This document shows positions 36,138 through 47,559 of a stretch of DNA of 64,000 bases, piece by piece. The notes beneath the pieces were generated by a model. That model was not told where the DNA came from, ran no database searches, and saw only the letters and a program-made list of their open reading frames with translations. Made by a program: the position numbers and the translations under genes. Source of the stretch: Neurospora tetrasperma FGSC 2508 (Eukaryota; Ascomycota; Sordariomycetes; Sordariales; Sordariaceae); the NCBI RefSeq assembly GCF_000213175.1, contig NW_009799099.1, positions 5,520,179 to 5,584,178 of the forward strand, in the 5' to 3' direction. Every line of letters begins with the position of its first letter. Position 1 is the first letter of the stretch.

Positions 36138-37082
36138 TCAATTCTGAATGTGCTTGTAGGAAGAGACACAGAGTGACGAAGGCCTCCTTCTTTTTCGTTT
36201 TTCTTTTTTTCGTTTCTCGGTTTTTTTGTGTTTTTTCATGTTTTGTCGTTTTTTTTGGTCTTTTGATTTGTCAATTTTTTTTTGTTTCTTTGTTTTTCTC
36301 GTTTTTTTTTTGGTGTTTTTCTTTGTTTTCTCGTTTGTGGCCTTCTTCTTGTCGGTCTTCTTCTCGTCCTCAGAGTCGGACGAAGAATCGCTGGAAGACC
36401 TGTCGCTCGAGGAACTGTCAGACTTGGTAGCCTTCTTGGCTTCCTTCTTGACTTCCTTCTTCTCAGCCTCAGACTCAGAAGAGTCAGAGTCGGAGTCCGA
36501 GCTGGAGTCGGAATCAGACGAAGAGTCGGAAGAGGAGTCAGATTTGGAAGAAGAGCTCGAATCCGAATCGGAAGAGGAATCAGAAGAAGAGTCGGAGGAA
36601 GAAGAGTCCGAACTAGAATCGGAAGAAGACTCGGAAGAGGACTCGGAAGAGGATGAGTCAGAAGACTCATCCTTCTTGGCGGCAGCGGCCTTAGAGAAGA
36701 AAAGTACTTCAAGCCATGGAAGTTTAAAAGTGCCAGCGCAAAAGTGAGGCGGGCTTGAAAGTTCGGACGACGGGTCCAGATGACGATTTTCGGGGAGTCT
36801 CAACACCTGTCAGGCCAAGGTCCTCGTCTGTAACAGACAGCTGGTCAGTACAAGCTGAGACGACAACCAAAGGGTGAGGTGACTGACCTTGTCACTACCT
36901 CTAGATTCTGACGCAGACAGTGCGGCAGATGGCTTTGCTGCTTCTGCCTTGACCAACGATTTTGCTGGTTTGGCCTTCGTAGGCTCTGGCTTTGGGGCTG
37001 GCTTTGCTACTGGGCGAGTCTTGCCAGGAAGCAGATAAGAAGCAGGGGGTTTTGCTGTGGTCGCGGCGCATGTTGTTGCCAT
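36138..37082 (-). CDS. SRP40/Nopp140-like Ser/Asp-rich nucleolar-type protein, possibly degenerate
   Basis: Two coding blocks. The first (37082 down to about 36888) is Lys/Pro/Ala-rich (KPAPKPEPTKAKPAKSLVK) and ends at a GTCAGT donor, or at an alternative GTAGTG within a TAGAGGTA motif. The second (about 36700 to 36138) starts KAAAAKKDESSD, runs through about 85 residues of Ser/Asp/Glu repeats (casein-kinase-2-type acidic serines), then KKEVKKEAKKATK, then a very Lys-rich A-tract region. This layout is that of SRP40/Nopp140, snoRNP chaperones of the nucleolus. The conserved C-terminal SRP40 domain is not seen: the frame instead runs through a T-rich (plus-strand) tract at 36190..36330 and stops at 36138. 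The acceptor of the second block is not clear. Confidence 0.45.
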
Positions 37083-38677
37083 GGAAATCTTTGAAGAACG
37101 GCCCTGCCGCGGAGCGCACATTGGGGTTTGGTCGGTTTAGGGAGATGCGGGCGAGGCTGCAGTGGACTCGGTACGAGAGAGATTCGGAGGAGATGGAGGA
37201 CGAGTTCAATCGGTGGGCGGCCCAGCCCGGCCCAGCCTGCGGTCGCTGCCCGCTTAACTCTACCCCAGTTGATGGGGAGAGAAGCTTTCGGGGCCTTAAG
37301 CTCGCAGGCTGGGCGACCGCACCACAGGTTGAAGTGTGATGCGGTGATGGTGAGGTTTGTAGGTGGACTCGAAACCGGCCCTCAGGCGCCCACTAGCCCG
37401 AAGGAGGGAGTAGGGATGCCGTCCTCGGGCGCGGCTCGGAGGGAAGTCGAGACCGGTCGGGCAAGAGTCGATGAGCACAACAATGTACGAGGCGGCGGCG
37501 CGCACGGAAAGCTAAAGGTCGGTTGGCAGATGGTTAGCACTGGGATCTTAGCCGGCAAGTGGCGATGACAAGCGCGGTAAGTGCTCCAAGGTCAGATTTA
37601 AGCAATTTTGTGTCGTCATTGAGCTAACCACAAAGTGATGGCTCTTTGACATGTTTGTCTAAGATTTGTGTTCATCATGGAAAGGGAGCTGGCAAGGCGA
37701 AAGAGGATGATGGACCGCTTACCTTGCAGTTGAGATGGAAGTCTCTGGGCCTCCATGAAATGGTTCAAGGCAGTGTTGCTGTCAAGTGTGGTGGTTAGCA
37801 ACATGCTTTCCTTTCAGAGGAAGTGCCCGGTTATGTACGCGCGGTGAGCGTCTCCATCCACATCAGATCTCTGTGTCTTCATTGAGCCCGTCACAAAGTG
37901 ACTTTCTCTTTGCAAGTGTAGAAGCTTTGACTTGGCTCATCATGGCAGGGAGCAGAGCTAACGAGGAGAAAAGCGACAGATACACGAACGAACGACTTAC
38001 CTCGCAAACGGGATCAAAGAAGATTCTCAAGGTTGAGAAGGTGAGGGTGGTTGCCTGACAAGATGGATTAGCAACATCGATCCCAGGTTGAAGCTCTGCG
38101 TTTTTGATAGGCGAACGAGATGAATGCTTCAAAATCAGAGAAAAGCTCGTAGGTTCTTTGTTTCATCATTGAACCAACCCCAGAAGGAACAGGTTCTTTG
38201 TAAAGTCAAGACTTTTGTCATCATGGAAAGAAGCAGGTCTAACGAAGGGAACTGGTAGATGCGAACGACGTACCTTTAACGAGAAGCTTTTTGCCCATCT
38301 CTTGAAGACGGCAAGTGCATGAAAGACTTGAAGGCGGGATTGCTTCTCGCTGTTTGCTGGGTTTGCTTCTTTTCTAAAGCTCGCTGCGAGCGCGGCAGTT
38401 AGCTGAAACTCTCAAAAACAAGTGTTTGCGTTAGAGAGTGGCGCGTGGTGCTTCCAGTCAGGTGGAATGAGTACGAGTCTTTCTTGTCCTCATGGCTAAA
38501 TATGTTTTTTGTTTTCGGGCTTCACTTGAAGATGTTTTCATCATGGAATTCGTTGGTGTGGTTTTTGCGCAGGACAGGACAGGCGGCTTACTTTTCTTTC
38601 TCTTCGATCGCGTTGCCATGCATTTTGTTCTCTTCGTCGTTTGTTGGCTTCATCGCTCGGTTGTCCAAGATGGAGTA

Positions 38678-38720
38678 TCGGGTATGGTGTAGCGGAAACA
38701 TCGTCGACTTCCACTTTTGG
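38678..38720 (+). pseudogene. Truncated tRNA-Glu copy
   Basis: TCGGGTATGGTGTAGCGG, then AACATCGTCGACT, then CCACTTTTGG matches the 5' half of the tRNA-Glu(CTC) gene at 1245..1336, including the start of its intron, with several substitutions and a two-base loss. The 3' half is missing. It sits inside an intron of the exon array on the opposite strand. Confidence 0.8.
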
Positions 38721-40388
38721 ATTGAACGAATGACTACCTAGAGGTAGGTGCGAAAGAACCTGCAACCAGAAGTGTATGTTGCTGGCGGTTAGTAACTGTA
38801 CCGAAAAGGCAAAAGTCATTCCCCACCAGCGTCAAAGATGGAACCCAAGTTGTTGATTGCTGCCTCAGACACTTGCCGATTTGTCTTCATCGAGCGATGT
38901 TGATGCTTCTCGAGTACAAGAACGCTGGTTTTTTGTCATCACAGGCAAGCTGCTGGGTACCTCTAGGTATTTGACGCTGGTGATCTCGGGAGCACTGGGA
39001 GGAGTCGCCTACCGCTGAGACTTTCTTCGCGGGCTTGAGGAGTTCGAACGATGGGACACCTGTGCAGCAGAACAAAGGCAAAGGAGCCAAGTGGTCAGCA
39101 AGAGCAATCAACAGAAAGCACAAGTGAGAGCCAAGTGGAGGTCGCTGGCTTTGAGATCAGATCACCAGGGTGAGTATCTGCATTGGGCTCTTGGGGAATC
39201 ACCCCCTCAGTCGAGGAACCCCTGGGTTTGTGAGGAAGTCTCATCATGTATAAGCCAGGCTGTGGTGAAGGTGCTTGTGGCTAGTGTCGAGCATGGATTC
39301 AGAGTTAACTTGCCGAGTTCTTGTTGTAGTCCCTGGGCTATGCCCTCGTTGACGGAAAGCGTTGGGGAGCAGCGAAGGAGGCGAGTGCCTGCAAAGACTT
39401 TGCTGTTAGCCGCGATCGAAGTCAACTGGTACCGAAGTGATTGCAAAGGCAGACAAAGTGGCTTGGTTTCAGATTGGCATGGGTCTTTTTTCTCTGTCAT
39501 TGAACAGTCGAAAGTGTTGGATTCTCAGAACATGAACATGGGAAAAGTTTGGTTTCATCATATTCAAGCTTGGGGTGGGAGTGAAAGGAGGTGAGAGAAA
39601 AGTGGTGACTTACCAAGGTCCAACTTTTGTCTGTCGAATGGAGAAGAGGAGCAAGTGCCTGAAAAAATGAAAGGCAGTTAGTACCTATCCTGTCATAATC
39701 ATTTACAGACTCAAATGCAAGTGCGGGTATTGTTGCTTTGCCTCAGGCATGGTTTTTTTACATCATGAAGGTGTCGATCGAAGTGTTGCACTCTCAGGAG
39801 CAAATGTACATGAAATTTTGGGTGATCATCAGGTGGCAAGCGATAGGGTGGAAGTGAAAGGAAGTGAACTTACCAAAGTGCTGCTTGTGTTGGCCAGAGG
39901 AAGAAGGACAAGTGCCTGAAAGAAGCAAGGCAGTTAGTATCCTGCCAAAGTCAAAGACTCAGATGCAAGTGCAATTATTGTTGCTTTGCCTCAGAACTGG
40001 TTTTTTGCGTCATGAAGGAGTCGAAGTGTCGAATTGTTGCACTCTCAGAAACAGATGTACAAGAAATAATTGGGTGATCATCAGATGGCGAGCGATGGGG
40101 TGGAAGTGAAGATCAAGTGACAGACTTACCAAGTGGTTGAGTTGCGGCCAAGTGGAAGCGAGAGAACTGCAGTATTTGCTGAACCGTCAGTGAACTGCCC
40201 AAGCTATGAAAGATGTTGACAAGTGCTCTGAAATAACGTGTTGGTGGATCAGATTGCGATTTTGGTATCATCGAGCCGTGACAGTCATCGACTGTGAAGA
40301 CTTTGCGCTCTCAAATTAAGAAGAAGGATGATTGCTTGGTCATCATATGCGAACAGGAAGTGGGAGAAGCAAAAGGGGTATGACTTAC

Positions 40389-43138
40389 TCAATTCTCTGA
40401 GCATGAAGTGAGACCGAAAACCTGCGATGACGTTAATGTCAGCAAACAGCCAAAGAAAAGAAATGCCGACAAGTGTTGAAGGAAGCCTGGTGAAATCAGT
40501 GCATTTGGTATTGGTTGGTCTCATGGAGCTGTGACAGTTTTTGACTGTGGAGGCTTTGCACTCTCAAAGCGACGAATAAGGCAGATTGTTTGATCATCAT
40601 GGTGTGCAGGCGATAAGTGGGAGGGGCAAAAGGAATGTCTGACTTGCTTACCTCTAAGTTTCTGACCATGAATTGCAGCAAGACCTTGGGGGGAGAGATC
40701 CAGTCGAAAACCTGCGAAAAGCACAATGTCAGCAAAGAACCAATGAGAAGAAATACCAACAAGTGTTGCATCAATTCTGGCGGCCTCAGTACGTGTTGTA
40801 CTCTCATGGAGCCGTGACAGTCCTCAACTGTGGAAGCTTTGCGCTCTCGAAGCAAGAACAGAAAGAAGTTTGTTGGGTCATCATTGGCCAGGCTGGAGGA
40901 AGCAAAAGGGTGTATGACTTACTGGAATCTCTCGCCATGCGAGCCATGGAGAGAAAAGACCGAAAAACCGCAGCGAGCACTGTCAGTAAAAGCTCTCCCC
41001 AGACGCAAGCTGACTTGAGAAGAAAGAAGACATTGCTTCGAATCAGAAAATCTCCAAAACTTTCAGTCGGGATCTCAAGCATCTGCTTGTCCCCCTCAAT
41101 CGAGTAGATCAAGAACAAAGCAATCATCATGGAAGCACCTGTGTGTTGAAAANNAAAAAAAAAAAAAAACCATGGAATGGAAGTCGACTCACCGCTGGTT
41201 GTCTCTATGACGAAGACACAAGCTCATGATGACTTTCAGATCCCACCCGGGCCATCCCTTGACGCTTATGGGGTACTCCCTAGCGCCTACAGAATCTTCT
41301 CAGATGCCGTCCGTCAGAGACAAAGCCTTTGCTGGCACGGGGCTGAGGTGGTTCGTGTTCTGTTATCGTCGACTCCCCGGCAGACCGTAGGGAACCACGC
41401 GATAGCAACACTCCTTGAACTGGGACAAGGTTTCCTTTGCAGGTCACCGCGGGAAGGTGCCCAGGCCAACGACCCGAACAGCCCTCCCGCAGCTATTAAT
41501 CTATCTACACTACTCGAAACAGGACGACGACACAGATTGAAGACTGAGACTTACTCTGCGAGGGGCTGCGGAAATCTCTCTCGCGAGCGTACTGCTTGGC
41601 CGACCAGGGGCGGCTGCGAAGTTGATGATCCCTGGCCAGACTGACAATCTGAGCCTGGAAAACCTGCGTTGGCAGTGGAAGTCTGTGAGCGCAATGTTGA
41701 ACACGGAAAGTTAGCAATGTTCAAGCGAGATGCTCAAGAAGTCAAAGACTGGTGTCAATGAAACCGCCTCATCAGAGTTAGAGAGAAAAGATCGGACCCC
41801 ACACTATCTGCAGTAGAGTGATTTGGTCCATCAGCGAGGGAATGCTGAGCGCAGATGCCGAAAGCACCACCGCCAGTTTACAGCACCCTGTTGATTTCAG
41901 ACTCGCCACACATACAAAAGATTGTATGCTGGCCACTCGTTCTCATCATGGCGAAGCAAGGGAAAACAAAGACAGGAAGAAATGCTTACGCTGAAGTTGT
42001 CCGTACCTTAGTGGAAGTTTGTGGCCGTCCTGGTACCTGCTACAGAAATGGTCAGCAATGGCCAAGTGAGACGGTCCAAGACCGAAAGTGTTAAAGACAA
42101 GTGTCAATGACCAGAGCCTCAGAGTTTTTAAGTGTGATGATCCCACCCCGCGCTATCTACAGCACAAGAGTGATTTTGTGCATCAACGAGGAGATGCTGA
42201 GCGCAGATGCCGAATCTCCTTTTCCAAAGCACCACCGCCAATTTACAGCACCCTGTTCATTTCAGAAATGTGCATGATGCCACAGGGACGAAAAAGATCG
42301 TATGATGGCCACTCTTTCTCATCATTGGCAAGGAAAGCACAAACAGGTGAGAGACAAACACTTACAAAGTGGAAGTTGCTGGCTGACCAGACTGACGAAA
42401 TGAGCTTGAACCGTCTTGGGCGGCGGTGGCCAGGACACCTGTGAGCATCATGATGAAAACGTTAGCAATGACCAAATCAGATGCTCAAGAGTCAAAGAAA
42501 GGTGTCAATGAAAGGTGTCTCAGAGTTGAAGTAAAAGAATGGGACGCCCACGCTATCTACGATAGGTAGAGTGGTTTCCTCCATCAGCGTGGAAATGTTG
42601 GCTTATGCACAACCTCCGGCTAATTTCAGGTAGTTATGACACAGGGACAAAAAATCGTATGTGACCACTCGTTCTCATCATGACAAAAGTGACAAATGGC
42701 AGAGCAGGTGAGCGAGAGAAACTTATTTGGTGCAAAGAGTTGTCGAGAGATGACTTGTTGATGTGTGGACTCTGTTGCTGACTTGTAGGCTGTGCAGCGG
42801 TCGCAGGCGCCGGCGACTGATGTCTTTGTCGCTGTGTCGTTGAACTGTGCAAACTGAAACTTCGCATTGATCGCAGCGAAAACAACCTGACCGCCACAAA
42901 AATAATGTTAGCCCAATCCATAAAACAAGGTTGACGACGTCTCGAGTAATGGATGTCGACTGTGTGAAGCAACGAGGAGGCAGTTTCGAAGGGCACTCTC
43001 CAACAGTCCTCCTGAACCAAGGTCACCACTCCCTGGAACAGGCACAGACACCAGACAACATCCAAGCTTTGGCATGCAAGGAGGAGTCTAGCTGGGCTAA
43101 GTGAGTAGGTGGCGGGTCTACTCACATTTGAAGTTCAT
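40389..43138 (-). CDS. Candidate spliced reading frame of the exon array
   Basis: Exons 1-3 of the predicted RNA lack ATG. The first ATG is at 43138, 13 bases before the end of exon 4. From it the frame stays open through exons 42727-42886, 42366-42438, 41990-42036, 41555-41663, 40923-40979 and 40652-40711, and stops at a TGA at the end of 40389-40421. This gives about 185 aa. It starts MNFKCCFRCDQCEVSVC, is then basic and Ser/Thr-rich, with later pieces such as VWPGIINFAAAPGRP and DWISPPKVLLQFM. No family is recognised and no signal peptide is visible. Weak points: exon 42727-42886 ends at ATAAGT rather than GTAAGT (unspliced, the protein would stop after 58 aa at TAA), exon 40923-40979 needs an acceptor very close to its branch point, and a 12-nt exon ending at 41193 may or may not be used. 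Confidence 0.3.
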
Positions 43139-43826
43139 GTTGTTGTTGAAGGCAAGACAACAGTCGATGAAGAGAGGAGAACCGCGGAGAGGTGCCCAGG
43201 ACAAAGTCCCGGACAGCCCCCCCGCAGCCCCCGGTCGCACGAAAGCTGCCCACACCAATGTATCGAGTCGAAGAAGACAATGAAAACCTGCAATCAAACT
43301 GAAAAAGTTAGCCAAGGCCCATCCTCCTTGGTCACCCCAGACTCGGTCCCGGAGGGTCTTGTTATTGACATTGTCATTGTTCAGCACAGCCACCTGTCCC
43401 TGGCATGCACGCCCCGTGGTCCTGATACCGATCCCACATCCCAAGGCTTGGCTAAGTAGGTGCACCTACCTGATGAAAGAGTGTGTGAGAGATGCTGACT
43501 GTTGAGGATCGAAGACCGATGATGGTGATGATGAAGACCTGAGATGATGACCGCAAAGAATGTTAGCCAAACCGAACACGAAACAAACCAAGTCAGAAAA
43601 CGAAGAGTGAACAGAACCCGCGGTATCAGTACCATCCCCACTCTCGCCCATGGGGCATCGCGTTTGAGAGCGTGACCAGAGAGGAATCAACATTAAGGAG
43701 CCGATGGGTTATCATCATCACCACATGGGGGGTTCTGCCGCGCAAGAATGAAGCTAAGTAGGAGTAGGACCTACCTGAATGTGTCTGTGTGTGTGTGTCG
43801 CAAGCTGAAGACTGAATGAGTGGTGG

Positions 43827-43864
<38 letters not shown>

Positions 43865-44169
43865 GATTCTGAGAAAAAGAACACGTCAGTAAACTGCTTG
43901 ACAATACAAGGATGTCCGGTTAGGTGAGGTGTTTTTTTCCCCAAATCAGATAATGGCGGTATCATCAAGGCAGCAAGGCTGGCGGCTCAGATAGTTTGGT
44001 TTTCATCATGGGAGAGTCTGCTCGTGCTAGTATCTGTTCTTACCTGAAGATGTGAAGCTCAAAGTGAGTGATGATGGATGATGAACAAGAAGAGGAAGAG
44101 GAGGAAGATGGGTGTGACAAGAGATGAGGAAAGAGGGAAAATTTTGAGAAGAAGGGAAAGGTGAAGGAG

Positions 44170-44186
44170 GAGGGGTTTAAATAGAG
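44170..44186 (-). promoter_or_regulatory. TATA-like element upstream of the exon array
   Basis: CTATTTAAACC on the minus strand, followed by about 130 bases of CT-rich, ATG-free sequence ending CACATCTTCAG at a GTAAGA donor (44043). The layout is that of a fungal promoter plus non-coding first exon. Confidence 0.4.
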
Positions 44187-44299
44187 GAGAGGGATAGAGA
44201 GAGGAAGAGGAGGAAGGGGTCGCCAGCTGACAGAATCAGTCCTCCTGAATAGAAATTCCCGGTGGGGAAAGCCAAAAGGAAAGTACTCGAAGGGAGCAA

Positions 44300-47200
44300 A
44301 CAATCGTACGAGACGGGGACTCAGAAGACGGGACGAAAGAGTAGGGCGAAGAGCGCAGCATTTGTTGGCCAGGCGGACTGATTCTGACGTTGTGTGTGCA
44401 ATCACAAACTGTACGAGGCTGCTTATTGGCAGGACAACGGTGGCAGACTGTCCAAAAGGGTCCACTCAAAACCAAAAGCTGTTATGCCAGCCGTCCGAAA
44501 AGGGAATCAGTCGCAAGGCAGGGCGGTCTGGACGGTCTGGGCCAAGCCAAAAGGCAGCAAAGAAGACCAGACGACGGCTGAAAGATAAACAGAGCCCCGC
44601 AACTGGTTTACTCACTGTGGTCACGAAGGCACGGTGGGAATATCTCTACGGCAACGGAGCACTCTGGTTCGTCGAGGATGGGAAAGGCGAGCTCGACAAT
44701 CTTCTGCGGGGTTCTCTTCACATCTTGAATTGCTTGGGATGAATAACTTGCTCGTCCCGTTGTTCAACAAGTCCAGAAGTTGTGAATTACGAGCAGGAGA
44801 AAGTATCTGTGGAGATACAAACTCGAGAAAGCAGCCCTCTGGTAGGTTGAGAAGCTCGAAGACAAGGATTTGATCCCTCTCCGGTACTTGTCCAGTCTAT
44901 AATAACAATGGGACGAGCAAAAGGGACAGTCACTCGTCCCATCACCTGCAGATATTTTGAGCAAGAAAGACGGGATCTCAAAACAATATCGAGTCACACG
45001 GGAGCAATACATTTGTCATAGATACCAAGAGAATCGCGGTGAACAGCCTTGTGCCTCGAGGGAACAATCTCATTGGCCTTGTGGAGGGATGACGTGACGA
45101 TATGGGACGGGAAGCAACAGGAACTTTGGTCTGTTGAGGCGGCTGGCGAAACAGTTCAGACCAGCTGTTGTGGGTCAGTGGTTTTGTTTTGTGGCCTGGA
45201 CTGTTTGCTTTGCCCTGGAAACGGTGACGCGACAGGTTGCCGGTTGGAAGGTACGTAAACAGGTACCGGCATCGAGCTTTGACTTCTTTCTTTCACCGCT
45301 TGAGGGGCACTAGGCAGGCAACGGGCAGATGGGAACCTAGTGAGCCCTGGTTGAGCTCTTCTTGGGAATCTAAGTATTGTGTTGTTATCTGTGATGAAGC
45401 GGAAGCTATTTGCAAGTGACTGTGCTGCTGGGTATATCGAAAGCAGATTCTGTCAGCTTCATTTTGAAGCGGGCATTGATGTGGGCAGAATCACGGGTAA
45501 ATGAGCAGTGAGGCCTGGTTGAGCTCCTTCTCGGAATCCAGGTATCGTGTTTTCATCAGACTCGGGCCAGGAATCATCTGCAAGTGACCATCTACTACTG
45601 TGTTGTGCACATTGAAAGCACAATAGATTCTGCGCGCAGTATACCATGATTTGAAACGGCGCGTTGGAGAAGAGTGCTGAAAGACCGGGCAATCATTTTA
45701 TTTCAGTGCGATCCAAGCTTGTAGGAGTGTCATCAGCTATAGCTGTAAATCGGACATGCCTTGCTACGAAGTTCCACGCCTGTCGTTTCCACTGGACATA
45801 TCACGTCGCTTTCACAGTGATTTGGCCGTTTGGCTTGTTGCTGGTGATTTCGTGAGCTCGATCCATCGTTCCACTCTCCAGTCTCCACGCCGGAAACCTG
45901 CGCCTGAGCGCCAATCCAAATGATTACCTAACTGAAAACACTTTCTATGATCCAAGGGCGTTGCCAGCTTAACCGGTTTTCAAACACGAGTCTGCGCCCG
46001 GAAACGGGACCAGTTGATCCAATTTTCATTGTGATGTGACAGTGATCACCAGCTTCACCATCATTTTGAGCACCAGTCCGTGAGCTTAATATCATTTTGT
46101 GCCTGATATCATTTTGTAATTATCTGCGTCGAAGAGGCTACCAAGAGATTGCTCCAGTCATTTCGGTTGAAATCATGTTTTGGTCGGTGGAATCAGCTTT
46201 ATATCTGTGTCCAGAGTGAACAAAGTCCGTCACCGAGACTTTGTCTGATGTTCCCATGTTAAGTCGCCGTTCCAGAGAGCGAGGGTGGATAGCCCGATGC
46301 AAATTACCCAGATCAGCATGAGAAAGCACTTTTCATGAAATCTGAAAATGTGGGAATTGTCGAACTTTGAATTGGATTGTGTTTTCCGCGAGTGTTTCAT
46401 GCGGCATTTCTTCGCCAATGTTCAGTGCAATCCGTCACGGCAATCATGGGAATCCGATGAATGCAAGCTTGGTTTTTAAATGTCCGTATCTCACGGTGTA
46501 ATCAACCAAGAATCTTTTCAACAGCTATGTACCATTGGCTCCCGTGTAATACCTATGTTCTCGTGTCTCCGCTGTCTTTTGTTCCTGAAATCCAGCGCAA
46601 ACGCCACAGCAGAACTCCAACACAAGCTGGACAGCCGTTCGTTGTACATCATGATGTTTTGTCCCGTTTCCTTTCATATTCCCATTTTCCCCCTTTATCC
46701 GCCACCTGATCAAAGAAATCGCAATTGCTTTGGCCATTTTGATACCAAATTCGTTGTTTCCCGCTTTTTCGCAGCGACCGAAATGCTTTGTTTACAACGA
46801 AAAGGGGCTGCGGCCGTTCAGATGTCGTTGAAAGTGGGTCCTGTGACAGCTCGTGATTGGTGGGCTGGGTAATCTGCGGCGCTAGGCGGGGGCGAAATAG
46901 CGAGGTTGGCAACGCGGTGCGACGACAATGAACCTAGAAGCAAACAGTTAACGACCTGTGTAAAGAAGACGAAAAGAAAAGGGGAAGATGAAAGGGATGA
47001 TGTGGAGAATCTTCTGCGGCTGTCGAGGGTTAGCAGTCAGTGTAGAACACCATCGACACCAAACAGGATGGAAGGGACAGCGGGACAGCGGACAACGCCG
47101 GCAAGTACAGCAAAGAGGTACACAGCCTGGAAGGTGCCAACTATGTTTGATTGAGCGAACCACAAGACCATACATGTTCTTGACCATTCACACAAGATGC

Positions 47201-47300
47201 ATTTTCTTTCTCCATATCCTGCTCCTCCTGTTCGAAATGCCATCGGCAGGAGCTCAACGCTTTTGGCTCTAGCCATCGCTGCTTGTCAAATAGTCAGCTT
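44300..47300. other. Intergenic region with a local duplication
   Basis: No supported gene. A run of GC-rich open frames at 44362..44742 on both strands shows no domain. Confidence 0.4.
45338..45640. repeat. Tandem duplication, about 168-bp spacing
   Basis: Copy one begins AGTGAGCCCTGGTTGAGCTC and copy two AGTGAGGCCTGGTTGAGCTC. Both continue with GGAATC, TCATC/TTATC, CTATTTGCAAGTGAC or CATCTGCAAGTGACC, and end AGATTCTGnnnG(C)AG. Identity is about 70%. Confidence 0.75.
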
Positions 47301-47439
47301 GAGAGTCAAATCTTGTACCAAGGACTTCCAGTGCTCACAATCATGGACTTTCCGACCAGCCGGTAAGTCACCGCCCCCAAATGGTATCGGAGGGGAAGCC
47401 GAGAACGCGGGTGCAGCAGCTAGAGAAATGGCAACTGGT

Positions 47440-47559
47440 TGGTCGGAAGCGATGGAGCTTCCGGGCCGGAACCTTCTTGACGAGGGAGATGGAGGCGTCC
47501 TCGGATGGCAGGTTTGAAAACCCGTCGGCATCAGCGATGGTGACGGTGGTGGTGCACAT
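47440..47559 (-). other. Coding-like fragment, unknown
   Basis: On the minus strand it reads MCTTTVTIADADGF, then SNLPSEDASISLVKKVPARK, with GC-ending codons. No credible full gene can be built around it. It may be an exon of the decayed gene neighbourhood around 47.3-48.4 kb. Confidence 0.25.

Larger units (their letters stand above)
37723..44200 (-). other. Tandem array of about 20 small predicted exons with conserved introns
   Basis: Predicted exons, from the 5' end on the minus strand: 44044-about 44150, 43775-43868, 43470-43538, 43126-43287, 42727-42886, 42366-42438, 41990-42036, 41555-41663, (a doubtful one ending at 41193), 40923-40979, 40652-40711, 40389-40421, 40130-40166, 39874-39915, 39614-39658, 39314-39388, 39013-39059, 38738-38759, 38274-38383, 38001-38054, 37723-37778. 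Nearly all have a GTAAGT/GTAGGT/GTGAGT-type donor and a (C/T)AG acceptor preceded by CTAAC or CTGAC within 40 bases. Introns are 190-340 bp and share order and wording, for example CCATGATGA (plus: TCATCATGG) about 50 bases after each donor. Exons often begin GTTTTC, GTCTTC, GTGTCC or GCACTTG but otherwise differ. The array may be one many-exon gene, a long non-coding RNA, or a duplicated decaying exon. Confidence 0.55.

Noticed and set aside
36226-36747. Plus-strand frame rich in Glu/Ser
   Set aside because: Complement of the Ser/Asp repeats of the SRP40-like gene; the minus strand matches a known protein type.
37723-44200. The repeat array as a CRISPR-like or satellite array
   Set aside because: Units are unequal, diverged and each carries splice signals at matching places; spacing and eukaryotic context do not fit CRISPR, and a simple satellite would not keep donor and acceptor sites.
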